In this document: positions 1 to 10,806 of the stretch, piece after piece | Layout: the number at the start of each line of letters is the position of its first letter | Position numbering within the stretch: the stretch's first letter is position 1 | Source: Girardia tigrina | Taxonomy: Eukaryota > Platyhelminthes > Tricladida > Dugesiidae | DNA length: 31,419 nt | Assembly (NCBI GenBank): GCA_001938485.1 | Contig: MQRK01238626.1 | Coordinates: 15,072 to 46,490 of the forward strand | Direction: 5' to 3' | Translations under genes and position numbers: made by a program | Notes under the pieces: model-generated | Told to the model about the DNA's origin: nothing | Databases searched by the model: none | Seen by the model: only the letters and a program-made list of their open reading frames with translations

Positions 1-1057
1 ATATATATATATTATTGAGTCTTGTGAACGCAAGTTTAGTATTTCGAAAATATAATTTCATTAAAGCTTTTTTTATATAATTATTGAACATATTTCGATG
101 TTTACATACATCATCATCAGCAATTTTCGGTTGTTTAGTAAATGAATATTGAATTGTTTGAATAATACAATTTTATTAAAATTTTAATAAATATAATTTA
201 CTTTAAAAGGTGACGAAGAAATTAAACATTATTATTTATGAAAATATTATTGGGTAATAATGGCAAAAAATATTTGAATTAAAAATTTTAAGTATTGAAA
301 TAACCTTACTTTGCCCATTCTGAATGTTATTCGGAACATATATTTCCTTTTAATTAAAATAAATATAAATAACAATAAAATATTAAAAATGTATAGAGGT
401 CAGGTTATGATTAGGTTATTATTATATAATAATAATAATATTATAGATAAAATTATAATAATTTTTAATATTTTAGTGAATTTTTTAAATGAATTTTAAA
501 TCCCAATGAAACTATTCTTATGCAACATTATTGAATGGTACTGAATGAAAATATTAGGATATTAATAATATACATATGTATATAGTTTGTAATATTGTTA
601 TAAAAATATATTTTAAACATTGTTTTCACATTTTTTTATTTTACAACAAATTTTTTTAAACCAACGTTTATTTCTGCTCCTTGGAGATAAAAAGTTATTT
701 ACTTAATGACTCTTTCTTTTTATTTCCCTTTTAATTATGGCTCCAAATATTCTATTCTTAAGTTTGCATCTCAAGAGGGTCATAGAAAGCATCATTGGAC
801 TGGAAAGAGACACGACAATGGCTGCAATTGCATGTCTGGAACTCGAGTTCTTTTTGTTTAATTATGCTGTTTTTATGTTTCAAGTTAAATTTAGGCTTTA
901 GAAATTTTTAAACCCAGTTATAAATGAGACTCTTTTGTAATGAAAATTTGTATTGTTACACGCACTGCTTCAGACAGTAAAACTTTTCTGCAAAATAACT
1001 GATAAATTCAATAGATTAACAGGTAAATGAACAAATGTTATGTTGATACAATATAAA

Positions 1058-1060
<3 letters not shown>
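1..1060. other. AT-rich spacer, no gene recognised
   Basis: The stretch is strongly AT-rich with short homopolymer runs and AT dinucleotides at its very start. Reading frames here are short and low in complexity (Asn/Ile/Lys-rich) and look like chance. One less AT-rich island at about 740-900 is open on both strands for 30-45 codons. It matches no family I know, so I do not call a gene. Confidence 0.6.

Positions 1061-1097
<37 letters not shown>
1061..1097. repeat. (TA)n microsatellite
   Basis: A nearly pure run of alternating T and A, about 37 bases long, ends just before the mariner relic. Such tracts are common in AT-rich insect DNA and also offer TA targets for Tc1/mariner elements. Confidence 0.9.
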
Positions 1098-1105
<8 letters not shown>

Positions 1106-1139
1106 TGATTTATTTATAGCATTATATGGACTATGAGAT

Positions 1140-2165
1140 TAAAGAGATTAAAATCAGTGTGTTGCTGCGAAACTGTTAGAAGAAAGGCTTGACAACATGA
1201 GATGCTGACAAGGCAATTTGCAAAGTTTAAATACATAAACGGTCTGAAAAAGTACGACAATTGATTAGTTCAAGCGTTTCAAGAAAGGCAACTTTGAATT
1301 GAATGACAGTCCTCGTTCTGGACGACCAACAAAATTGGATAACCATGACTTGCAAGCAGAGTTGGACATAAAGTCTTCGTCAAGCACTCGAGATTTGGCA
1401 TTTAAGGTTGGAGTTGGTATTTGAAGCAGCTCAACTTTGTGCACAAGAAACCGCGTAATGATCCACCAAACTCACCAAAAAATAACTCACCAAAGCACAT
1501 GCCGATAAAAGAGTTCAAATTTACCGATAACTGCTACAAAATCCACGAGATGACCGCTTTTGGAAACGAATTGTGACATCGAACGAGAAGTGGGTCTACT
1601 TGGTCAAGCACAATCAAGACAAGCAATTGGTTCCACCGGGTCAAGCAACATCGTCAGTTCCAAAAAAAGATCGATTTGGCTTGGAAATCATGTTGTGCGT
1701 CTGGTGGAACTTTGAGGGAGTCGTACACTTTGAGTTGGTTTAGAACGGCCATGTCATCAATGCAGAGCTCTACTGTCAACAGCTGAACCGTGTCTACGAG
1801 AAGCTCAAAGAGAAGTACCCGACCTTAATCAACGAAAACAAGCACTGCTTCAGCAAGACAATCTGCATACCACCAAGAAGATCACGGGCAGGTTCCAAGA
1901 GTTGGATGGTGTCGAAATCCTGCCGCATACTGCTTACAGCCCTGATTGCATTCCATCCGACTATGGTCTTCTCCGATTCATGCAACACTTTTTAAAATGC
2001 CGCCGATTTCAAGCATTCGATAAAGTTGAACAAGCATGTCAAGAATTCTTCAATTCGAAGCAGCCGGAATGGTACATTGACCAGATCCGAAAGCTTGCAG
2101 ACTGTTGGCAGAAAGTAGTCAAAAACGATGGACTGCACTTTGAAGATTTATTATTATTTATTTAA
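1140..2165 (+). pseudogene. mariner transposase relic (DD34D type), copy 1
   Basis: This is a decayed mariner transposase, the enzyme that cuts and pastes the element at TA sites. The N-terminal helix-turn-helix region reads as LLR..WKKGLTT-like sequence near 1160-1200, then FKRFKKGNFELNDSPRSGRP at 1270-1330, the usual linker motif. The catalytic half gives VTSNEKWVYL (normally TGDEKW) near 1575, LCVWWNFEGVVHFELV at 1690-1740, QQDNLHTTKK near 1855 and SPDCIPSDYGLL near 1940. The first catalytic Asp is replaced by Asn, and the second-to-third Asp spacing is 33 rather than 34. Frame changes near 1260, 1450-1510 and 1845 and an in-frame stop at 1741 show it is dead. The open C-terminal part is 1902-2165. 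I could not find terminal inverted repeats. Confidence 0.9.
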
Positions 2166-2194
2166 AAAAATAAATTCGGAAAAATAAACAGGCA

Positions 2195-2450
2195 GTATTG
2201 AGAGGTGCCTTATGATTTGACTGAGATTCAAGCTCAATGACATGTGGAGACTTGTGAACAATTGCTGCAAAATCCACGTGATAACCGTTTTATTCACAGT
2301 ATTGTTACTTGTGAAGGAAACTGTTTATATTTTAACATGCCTGATAAACCAAATCAATGTTTGGGACCCGGAAAAGAAGGAAACAGTAGTAAAACGTATT
2401 ATGTTCTCAAGAAAAATACTTGTGTATTTCGTGGAATTTCAAAGGCTTAA
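2195..2450 (+). pseudogene. mariner transposase fragment, copy 2
   Basis: About 85 codons of a second mariner transposase lie 30 bases beyond the end of copy 1, in the same orientation. The reading VPYDLTEIQAQ, a stop (TGA, probably from CGA), then ETCEQLLQNPRDNRF, IVTCEGNCLYF and NPDK-like PDKPNQCLGPG matches the linker and first catalytic block, where IVTCDEKWIYF is usual. The first catalytic Asp is therefore lost. Neither the helix-turn-helix half nor the two other acidic residues are present. It resembles copy 1 in the LLQNPRD block but differs elsewhere, so it is probably a separate insertion or a rearranged piece of a related copy, not a simple duplication. Confidence 0.8.
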
Positions 2451-4440
2451 TTTTCTTTGAGCTAGTTTGGAATTCAAATTTAAATATTATTATATGTTGA
2501 ATAATTATCACTATTTATATCAAATGGATTCCATCGTCTTGAAAACATTTTTTTTATTCGGAAAGCAATACTTTTTTGGAGAAAAGGATATTTTATTTTT
2601 TGTAACAGTTTCGTTTGTGTGTATTTTGTACAATTTATTTTTAATTCAATTGTAAAAATATTCCTCAAATTTACTCAAATCCAACTACTAAAAGTATTGT
2701 TATCAATTTTGACGATTTCTACTATTAACCAATCCTTTTTTTAATTTTTTTGCTGTGATCCAAATCATATGTCTTAATCTTGTTACCCTTGATATTATTT
2801 AATCATAAAATTTTAAACCTAATCATCTATTTCATTTATTTTGTGAGTAGAGATTAAATCTAGAAAAGTATTTTTGTTCTTCGTTGGATTTAATTTATAC
2901 ATACGAGATATTGTTCTGTCGATGTACGCGGGTTTCGATATGTACAATGCAATACTATTCCAGTTTGGAGGGAGGAACTTTTGAAGAGATATTCAATAAC
3001 AAATGGGTCCTCTAGAATGTATGATAACATATAAACATGACATTTAAATACAAAATAGTTACAAAAAAAGGTGTCACAGACAGATTTCAACAGCACACTG
3101 CACTCGTTCATTAATCTTGCGATAACGTTTCTCCATTTGATGTATAAAACCTGAATTTTCCCTAAAGAAATAAGGCTTTTTCTTGATTCATGTCGCGTCT
3201 TAAACCATTTAAAAAGTTTGATAGACTTGGATGATGGCAAGAGAAAATGTTCTGCTAACTGCAACGCCACCCCTCGGTGGTATTATACGTACGAAAAACG
3301 TAAATTCAATTAGGAATCTGTTTAATGAATAAAACCATTTAGGAACAGTATCCTAGCGATTGATTCAAGCCATCCATTCAAATAATATTTACTCTGAATT
3401 TTGATTATTCTCTACTTACTGAACAATTATGCTTAATCTTTTTTCAAAACAATAGAATGGAACATTTGGTTCACCCTAATGATTTCATTACTTATTAAAA
3501 ATTGGGTAGCACGTCCTTTTTATTTAGATAAATGGGTTACAATTTGTAACTTACAAATGAGAATTTACATAAATTTTAGTATTTGAGAATAACTTTTTAC
3601 AGTCTGTAAAACACTGATCTTTACTGAATTTACAATGAAAAACAATAAATAACGCGCAAAAGTAAAATCAGAAAGGACTATTGCCAACAGTAGCACGACA
3701 CTTCATTTTCTCTAACGTCTACTTATTTTATTTATGTCATTTCATTAATTTTATTTATTTATTATTATTTTATTTACCCATGTATTTATTTATATATTTT
3801 TTTATTTTTATATCTTTTGTTTTCATCATTATCGTTATGTATTTATATTATTATATCTGTTAATTGACGAAAATTGACATTTATATTCTTTTCCAATTTG
3901 TTAACTCCATAATCAAAAGGGTTCTCATCATTAATATTTATTTTTTAATATACAATTTATAAATTTCAAATTTTGCGCTTCCTCCACAATTTTATTTGAA
4001 AGATTTAAACAACACACATTTATTATAAAATATACATTATATAAAAATACAATACATACACTGAAACAGTCATAAATCCATTCATATATCATGCCAAAGT
4101 TTCACGAATTAAATCAGCAACAATCATAATTTACAAATCATCCTTACAGTATCAATATTATGGATTTCGTATTAATAATAAATAAATGATAAATTAATTT
4201 AAAAATTTAAAATTCCAAATAATATTGGTTTTTTTATTATCATCACATAGCGATCAGAATTTAAGTTAATTTAAAATTAAAATTACTTATTGGCTTACAA
4301 TGATGATTCAAAGTTTTTTTTTCGTTTTTCTATGCCTTACATTGTGATTATTCTATTACATATGAATATTCTATTTTAACATTATTAATTTTTATATTAT
4401 TTATTATGGTATTAAATGACAAATTTCCTTGTTTAGTGTT
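2451..4440. other. AT-rich spacer with one unassigned minus-strand ORF
   Basis: The stretch is mostly AT-rich with no recognisable gene. On the minus strand 2890-3270 is open for 126 codons and is less AT-rich than its surroundings. Its product (with WFKTRHESRKSL and IKWRNVIARLMNECS) matches nothing I can name. The WRNVIARxxxEC part recalls the C-terminal tails of some Tc1-like transposases, but this is too thin to call. Elsewhere (3680-3870) there are Phe/Tyr/Ile-rich chance frames only. Confidence 0.5.
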
Positions 4441-4454
4441 GGTTTATTCATTAA

Positions 4455-5000
4455 ACGTTTGAAGCGCAAGAAATACGGAATTCGAGTTTTTTTGCGACAT
4501 TACTGGAAAAAAGGATTCAACGCGGCTGCTGCAGCCCGGTAAATATGTAGAGAAGAGGGCGAAGTTACGTTCAGTGTTCGTGTGTCACAATTGTAGTTCA
4601 AGCATTTCTCAAGTGGCAACGTCAATTTAGAAGACCAATCCCGCTCTGGGCGGCCATTTGTTGTAGATGATGACACTCTACGTCAAGTTTTGGAGGATCA
4701 GCCTTGCAATAGAACGTGGAGATTATCAGTAGAGTTTGGTCCTTTAAAACCCGCTATTCAACGTCATCTTCATCAGCTTGTTGACAAATTCCTTACGAAC
4801 TTACAGACACTCAAGCACAACAACGACTTGTTTTCTGCAAAGAATTGCTAGCTCACCCCCATGACATGCGCTTTTTTAAAAAGATCGTATCGGGGGATAA
4901 AAAGTGGATATTTTTCTGTAATCCTAACAAGGAGAACTAGTGGCTCTACCTTGGTATGCCGAGCAATATTGTAAGAATCCATGCACAATTCTGAAGATCA
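4455..5000 (+). pseudogene. mariner transposase relic, N-terminal half, copy 3
   Basis: The frame near 4463 reads KKYGIRVFLRHYWKKGFNAA followed by EEGEVTFSVRVSQL, FKHFSSGNVNLEDQSRSGRP and VVDDDTLRQVLEDQP, the paired helix-turn-helix region and linker of mariner transposases. A shifted frame continues near 4787 as PYELTDTQAQQRLVFCKELL and SGDKKWIFFCNPNKEN, which contains the first catalytic Asp (usual motif GDEKW). Several stops and at least one frame change near 4785 show it is long dead. The two downstream catalytic Asp residues are not found, so the copy is truncated near 5000. The 5000-5110 tail does not align with mariner by eye. It belongs to a different lineage from the copies at 1140 and 9430. 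Confidence 0.85.
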
Positions 5001-5109
5001 AAGAAACGAACCTGTTTTATCTACGAGAAAGAAATGCATACAGCTGGGCCAAGCCCACAATCATGCACGGAGCCACAATGACGGAAACATCTTATCCTGT
5101 GTATTAAGT

Positions 5110-5723
5110 GATCCATTCTGCAGTAATTTCAGTATTTTTAATATATTTTACATAAAAATATTGCAACTGTATATTTAAACGAAACTTTCAATAATATTTA
5201 ATGATAAATAATTACACTGTGTTTGTGACAGCCAAACAATTAATCACTATTTATTGAATAAAACTAATAAATTACAATTAAAATTTAGTCGAAAATCTAT
5301 GAAAAGATTAATTCGCATGAGAATTTTCATTAATTAGAACAAATTATTTGTAGGTTTTATTTGCTTTTTTGACGAAACTAAATATTAAATTTTCTGTTTC
5401 ATTCAAAACACAAAAACATAAATTAATTTTCAAAAGAAAAAACATTAAATGACATTTTTTCCAATATTTTATTTTTATTTATAACTTTAATGAATTAAAA
5501 GAATTTAATTCTAAGTTCTTTTTATAAAAATTTAAATTTGATAGTCAATCATGCGACATACATGTAAAACAACTCAATTATATTTGGAACTTAAATGTAT
5601 CAAATGCCTGTAACTTTGACTCAGATAATCAATTAAAATTGGAAGGTTCTTCTAACAATAACATATGAATAACTTTCGAATTGATTTAATAAGTTTATTT
5701 TTAATTACATATTAAAATATAAA
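5110..5723. other. AT-rich spacer
   Basis: There is no gene or recognisable element here. The sequence is low in complexity with scattered poly-A and poly-T runs. Confidence 0.6.
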
Positions 5724-5791
5724 GTGCAAAGTTTGAAGAAAATCGATTGAGTAAAAAGCCTTTAAAAACAGGTTTCTAAATTTTATGGATA
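5724..5791 (+). repeat. dispersed repeat, left part, interrupted by the DD41D-like element
   Basis: These 68 bases (beginning GTGCAAAGTTTGAAGAA and including AAAACAGGTTTCTAAATT) are about 90 % identical by eye to 14457-14524. The match stops at the TA target of the transposon at 5794. Beyond the right end of the transposon a weaker match (AATAAAAAGAAT near 7093) resumes, as expected if the element inserted into this repeat. Confidence 0.75.
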
Positions 5792-5793
5792 TA

Positions 5794-5856
5794 CAAGGGT
5801 GGCCATAAGTCGCTTTATCCAGTTTTAATAATAATAAACACAAAATTCTAAATGAT
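5794..5856 (+). repeat. left terminal inverted repeat of the DD41D-like element
   Basis: 63 bases, starting CAAGGGTGGCC, mirrored at 7008-7070 with about four mismatches. The repeats are long for this superfamily (mariner repeats are typically under 40 bases). Confidence 0.93.
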
Positions 5857-5956
5857 TTATAAACAAAAACCAGATAAAATTGTTTGTTTTAATAATTATT
5901 TATTTAAAAAATTTTAAAATTATTTCATTTTGTTCATTGTTGTTGGCAATATTGGC

Positions 5957-6938
5957 ATGACACGACAATTAACACTTCAGCAACGAATTTTTTTAGTAAA
6001 GCAGCGGATAAAGCATGATAGAAATTCAAGAGCTGTAGCTGCAGCATTTGCAAAAGAGTATCCTAATGACGCTCCTCCATCACGACAATCAATGCATGTT
6101 TTAGCTAAAAAGTTTCACGAGATCGGCTCTGTAACCGACAAGAAAAGAAGTGGGCGCCCTAACAATATGAATACCGATGAAAATAAAGAAAATGTTAGAA
6201 CGTTCTATCAGAATGCGCCATCAACATCTGCAGTTCGTGCAAGTTTGCAGTTGCATATATCACGCACAAGTTTACGTAGAATAATGAAGGACATTGAGTT
6301 GAAAGTTTGGTGACCTCGTTTGCTCCATCAAATGAATGATGACGATTATGTCAGGCGCATAGAATTTTGCGACTGGTTACAGCAACAACTACATGAGAAC
6401 ATTGACATCAGGGACAGAATAATTTGGACCGACGAAGCTTCATTTAAGTTGAATGGTCATGTTAATTTGCATAATGCCGTGTACTACTCCACTGAGAATT
6501 CTCATCTGGTATGGGAGACCAACAATCTTTCTCCAGGAATTTGTGTGTGGGGAGGAATACGTTCAACTGGTGTGCTGGGTCCATACTTCTTTGATGGAGC
6601 GGTCAAATCTCAACTATATCTCGACATGATGCGTAATTTTTTCCGTACCTCAGCTTGACACAGATAACGACGTTTGGATTTAAGACGATGTTCCCCCACA
6701 TTATGGTAGAAATGTACGCGACCTTTTGGATAACACTTTTGAGATGTGGATTGGCAGGAGAGGAACCATTGAATGGCCTCTACGATCACCGGAACTGACA
6801 CCTTGTGATTATTCAATGTGGGGTATCCTGAAGGAACGCGTTTACTCACAAAATGTTGTAACCATATCCGAGTTGAAGAAAAGAATTACTACAGAATTTG
6901 CAGCCTTGAACAACGATAAAGACTTGTGCCGACTTTGA
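5957..6938 (+). pseudogene. transposase, DD41D-like, broken
   Basis: The gene would encode about 327 residues. I start at ATG 5957 (MTRQLTLQQRIFLVKQ), the usual opening of this group, because upstream codons are non-coding in character. An N-terminal helix-turn-helix of DUF4817 type spans about residues 1-70, ending at KKRSGRPNN. The DDE_3 endonuclease core follows: IIWTDEASFKLNGHVN near 6420 holds the first Asp, DDVPPHYGRNV near 6688 the second, and WIGRRGTIEWPLRSPELTPCD near 6750-6813 the third. I count 40 residues between the second and third Asp, close to the 41 of DD41D elements and unlike mariner (34). It is broken by stops at 6311-6313 and 6685-6687 (TAA for an expected CAA) and by a frame change near 6640-6655. 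All three catalytic Asp codons survive. Confidence 0.9.
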
Positions 6939-7007
6939 AGATAAGATTTAATTGTTTTCAAGTTTTTTTTTGAAAATATTATTTTACACTGATTAAATAA
7001 AAGTTGT

Positions 7008-7070
7008 ATCATTTAGAATTTTATGTTTATTATTATTAAAACTGGGAAAAGCGACTTATGGCCACCCCTG
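7008..7070 (-). repeat. right terminal inverted repeat of the DD41D-like element
   Basis: Reverse complement begins CAGGGGTGGCCATAAGTCGC and matches the left repeat; TA follows at 7071-7072. Confidence 0.93.
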
Positions 7071-7071
7071 T

Positions 7072-7808
7072 ATATATATTGTAAGGAAGCTAATAAAAAG
7101 AATTAAAAAATAGATTTCAATAAATTGCATTAATATTTTTGAATCTGGCATTATAAAATATATAATACGTATAAACTTATAAAGTGTAATAATTGAGAAT
7201 ACATAAAAATTTTGATTATTCCAAGAGTTTGTGCATTTTATAATCACTCTAGAAGGACAATAATAAAATATTTAGGAAAGCAATTAATTATTTATAATAA
7301 GTCTATCAAAATAGAAAATTTATAATACATAAAAAATTATGGATAATACAGTAAATAATAATATTAACAATTTCAGTGAAATCGTTCAAGAAATATTATG
7401 AAATAAGAATAATTAAATGATCGGAAAATCCAGACGACTGTAAAGAACGTTTCTTTCTAAAAAATATTTTTTTGATAATAAATTAATTTCATTATATTAT
7501 TATATGATCATAATAAGAAAATAATTAATTAATGAAATAAGTTTTAGTAAATCTTTGACAAAGCCGCCCTATAAAAATATATTTTGGTAATAATGATAAA
7601 TTTATTTTTGGTAAATAACGTAAGTTCATTATATTTTCTTCTTTGAATAAAGAGAAACTGTAAAATTTTGAATGAATAGTTGTTTGATATCTAATATAGA
7701 ATAAAACTTTATATTTTTAATGCATTTGTATTTTTATATTTAAATTATATGATAATTTCTTTGTTTATATTTAATAATTTATGACAGGGTCATTAATTAT
7801 AAAACGTT
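7072..7808. other. AT-rich spacer
   Basis: No gene is seen. The first bases (to about 7110) may continue the dispersed repeat interrupted by the DD41D-like element. The rest is low-complexity AT-rich DNA. Confidence 0.55.
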
Positions 7809-8155
7809 TTCTTGATTGATAATCTTTAATAATATTCTTTAACGTCTTATTATTCAAACAAATTTAAAATACAATTTAATCATTACAAAAATAATTTATA
7901 CTTTAAATTATAATTTAATTATTACAAAAAATATTTATAATTGAAATTTAAAATAATTTTTATTTATTTTAAGAAATTATTAATAAAATATTATTTATGA
8001 AATATTAGTTTAATGTTAAAGTGATTATTTAACTTTTAATAATTGATTAAACAACTCGACATTTTAAAATATTTAAAATATCAATCTTCCATCTGGGTGG
8101 GAGAAACACAATCCTAAAACAACATACAATAAACACCATTCAAAAATATTCCTCA
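7809..8155 (-). repeat. dispersed repeat R1, copy A
   Basis: The reverse complement of this 347-bp segment matches 26618-26976 at roughly 95 % by eye along its whole length, beginning TGAGGAATATTTTTGAATGG and ending GATTATCAATCAAGAA. Copy B carries 12 extra bases (TTTGGTATGTTG), a short tandem duplication that copy A lacks. No inverted repeats, poly-A tail or coding sequence is seen inside, so I cannot give a family. Confidence 0.88.
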
Positions 8156-8159
8156 CAGA

Positions 8160-9429
8160 TATATTATTTGACCTTAATTCCGGGTATTTAATGGACGCAC
8201 TACGTATGTATTCAAATTATATAATTACCATCTACGTAATTAATTATTGTTTATTTTTTGTCTTTGTTGGTTTGGAATAAAATATTGGTCCTAATTCATG
8301 ACACTTTGAACAGTGTCCCCTCCACGTAAAATTCATTTTTTTATAACTTTAACTGTATACACATGACTTTTCCATAGATTTCAATTCATATACGATAAAT
8401 AAAATCCATCTTGGTATTGTAAAGTCAAGTACACTACATATCTTTTAATATCCATTATTTAGAATGCAAATGTATTTAATACTTATATAAATTATTAAAA
8501 AGAAAAGAGCGACACGAATAATGAAGGAATGTTTTTTGTCAAAAAATATTTCTTTCATTTTGAAATAGAGGAAAATTATGTCTACAGCTAATACTTCTTA
8601 TCAGAAATAAATTTTTGTTTTTGCCAGAAAATTCATGCTAAAACATCTGCTAATACTAATGGAAATTATTTATATTTTATTTTTTTAAGAAACGAAATTT
8701 TATTGAAAAAATAAGAATTCATTTAATCTTCTTTTTTTCTGTGGATAAATATGATGCATAATGAATTTTTTGGAGGACATCTTAAAGATGAAAATTTGAA
8801 AAAAAATTAATTCAATTTTTATGTATTAAATTTTTTTAAAATTCAAAATTGTTTCGAAATTCCTAATAATCATGTTGAATGTTTTTAAATTGAAAGAGGA
8901 AATAAAAATTATTTAAGAGTATCAAAACAAACAATTTGGAATTTTAAAGACAGTTTACATTAAACTAGGGTTCCTCGAATGTGGGGTACATTTGAAGAGA
9001 CATAGAAAAGTAAAAAGAAATATAATATCAAATTATGTTTATTTAAAAAAAATCATTACAGATTCAGTTCCATTATCAAGAGAAAAATATGTAAATTGTT
9101 ATCGAATGCGAACAGATTTGTATATTGAGTACATTCACTCCAGTTAAGTAAACTAGAAACTAATTTTGTTACAAAATGTGAACATGAAATAAAATACTCA
9201 ACATTTTATTATTAATAAAATATAAATATTGCATCTTGGTAAAGGCTGAGTTTTAAGGAAAAAAATATGAGTATATGAATATTTTGTGGTATTTTTTTGC
9301 GTTTAATAATTGACTAATTTTATCTTTTATTATTTTTTCTATATAAAAACATATTTTTTAGAAATAATAATTACATATACGCTGATAGTAATAATGTTTT
9401 GTTTTTCCAACTGATCAAATAATATTTTA
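8160..9429. other. AT-rich spacer
   Basis: I see no gene, RNA or element. Short islands of mixed composition near 8160-8340 contain no long frame. Confidence 0.6.
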
Positions 9430-10711
9430 TTGGGTTGACGAAAAAGTCATTGCGTTTTTTACTAAAATATTTATTATCAAAAAATGACATGGATGCACAA
9501 ATATTTTTACACGATATACTGTCCATTATTTTCAATCACTTTCTTCCACCTTTCCGGCAGCTTCATTATTCCTGATTCATAAAAAACCTTTGTCCTTGTC
9601 AGCAAAAAAGCCGTCTAGGAACGATTTGATCTCATCATCACTGGCGAATGTTTTTCTGTTTAAGGAATTCTGCAGTGATCTAAATAAGTGAAAGTCCGAT
9701 GGAGCGAAGTCTGGAGAATACGGTGGGTGCGGCAAAACCTTCCAACCCAGTGATAAGAGTTTCTGATGATTGGTCAAACTTATATGCGGTCTTGCGTTAT
9801 CATGTTGCATTACAACTCCTTTTCGATTTGCCAATTCAGGACGTTCCTGTTGAATTGAATAAGCCAATTTCTCCAGCTGACCACAATATCTGTCTGAATT
9901 GATGGTTTCATTCCTTGGAAGGAGTACAAAAAACACAATTCCTTTAAAATCCCACCAGACGGAAAGCATAACCTTCTTTTGGTGACTTTCTGCTTTTGGG
10001 ATCGTTTTGGCAGACTCACCACGTTTTATCCATGATCGTCGGCGTTCCACATTGTGTAAACAATCCATTTTTCGTCACCCGTAATCAAGCGCTTCAAAAA
10101 TGGATCACTTTGTTCTCGCTTCAAAAGGGAATCACAAATGTCTATTCGTTTCACCAAATGAATTTCTTTCAGTTCATGTGGTAACCACATATCAAGTTTA
10201 CTGACGAATGAAAGTTTCTTTAAATGACTTCCAACACTTGATTTTGAGGTTTCCAGAGTCTGAAACTTCACTTGTTGTCATATGTGGATTAGATTTGATC
10301 AGTGCTGTTATTTTGTCGCCATCAACTTCAACTGGTCGACCGGAGCGTGGTGCATCTTTCAGATGAAATTTTTCAGAACGAAATTTAGAAAACCAGTATT
10401 GACACTGTCGAAGTTTTAAGGAGTCACTACCATACGCAAAACATACCTTCTTATGAGCTTGCACAGCGGTTTTCCCTTTGCGAAAATAATGCAACAAAAC
10501 ATGACGAATATGATCATTTTGATTTCCCATTTCGAATTAACGGTAAAGTAATAAATTAAAACAAAATCAATTAATATTTTGTATAAACATAGTCTGAAAA
10601 TTAAGGTTTCGGAATATATAATTGAATTTAAATTTTATTACATCGTTTTATATTTTCAAGCTTTTTATTAGGACGTACTCAAAAACGCAATGACTTTTTT
10701 GCCAATTAATT
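9430..10711 (-). mobile_element. mariner element of bee/ant (mellifera-like) type
   Basis: The element is about 1.28 kb long, the normal mariner length. The left end reads TTGGGTTGACGAAAAAGTC, followed by ATTGCGTTTTT. The right end, read on the other strand, gives AATTGGCAAAAAAGTC and then the same ATTGCGTTTTT. These are terminal inverted repeats of about 30 bases with a few mismatches, mostly in the outermost positions. TA lies at the left edge (9428-9429); the exact right edge is blurred by changes near 10706-10713. The transposase runs on the minus strand and nearly fills the element. Confidence 0.9.
9507..10530 (-). pseudogene. mariner transposase, three frame breaks
   Basis: The frame starts at ATG 10528-10530 (MGNQNDHIRHVLLHYFRKGK) and ends at the TAA at 9507-9509 after GQYIV, giving close to the family's usual 340-350 residues. 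The helix-turn-helix region runs to LKDAPRSGRPVEVD. PHELKEIHLVKRIDICDSLL marks the linker. The catalytic Asp residues are in ITGDEKWIVY (about 10075), MQHDNARPHISL (about 9770) and SPDFAPSDFHLF (about 9690), with exactly 34 residues between the second and third. Frame changes lie near 10230-10260, near 10040-10065 and near 9595. I see no premature stop that is not a result of these shifts, so inactivation looks fairly recent. The motifs match mariners widespread in Hymenoptera. Confidence 0.93.
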
Positions 10712-10806
10712 TATGCATCCTTCTGTCTTGAGGTCGTGTTAAGGATACTTCAAGATCATACGATTCTTAGAATCTTTACGTTGTTTGAGTTTATGTCGCG
10801 TTTCAG
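10712..10806. other. flank between mariner and exon-like segment
   Basis: Short stretch right of the mariner. It ends in TTTCAG after a weak pyrimidine-rich run and so could serve as a splice acceptor on the plus strand. Confidence 0.3.

Larger units (their letters stand above)
5794..7070 (+). mobile_element. DD41D-like IS630/Tc1/mariner DNA transposon, complete ends
   Basis: The element is 1277 bp long. The left terminal inverted repeat (5794-5856, beginning CAAGGGTGGCCATAAGTCGC) pairs with the right one (7008-7070) over 63 bases with about four mismatches. A TA lies at each outer edge (5792-5793 and 7071-7072), the target duplication of this superfamily. It contains one broken transposase gene on the plus strand. 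The ends look nearly intact while the gene is dead, so this copy could still be mobilised in trans by an active relative; that is an inference. Confidence 0.93.

Noticed and set aside
311-499. 62-codon plus-strand frame
   Set aside because: Product is almost only Asn, Ile, Leu and Lys, as expected by chance in AT-rich DNA.
2480-2668. Overlapping frames on both strands near 2467-2668
   Set aside because: Low-complexity Phe/Lys/Ile-rich shadows of one another, with no motif.
3681-3863. Hydrophobic 60-codon frame resembling membrane segments
   Set aside because: It comes from T-rich DNA, which always gives Phe/Leu/Ile/Tyr strings.
4981-5178. 65-codon frame after the third mariner relic
   Set aside because: Does not align with mariner or any family by eye and ends in AT-rich sequence; probably chance.
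6610-6849. Minus-strand frame inside the DD41D-like element
   Set aside because: Shadow of the transposase coding strand.
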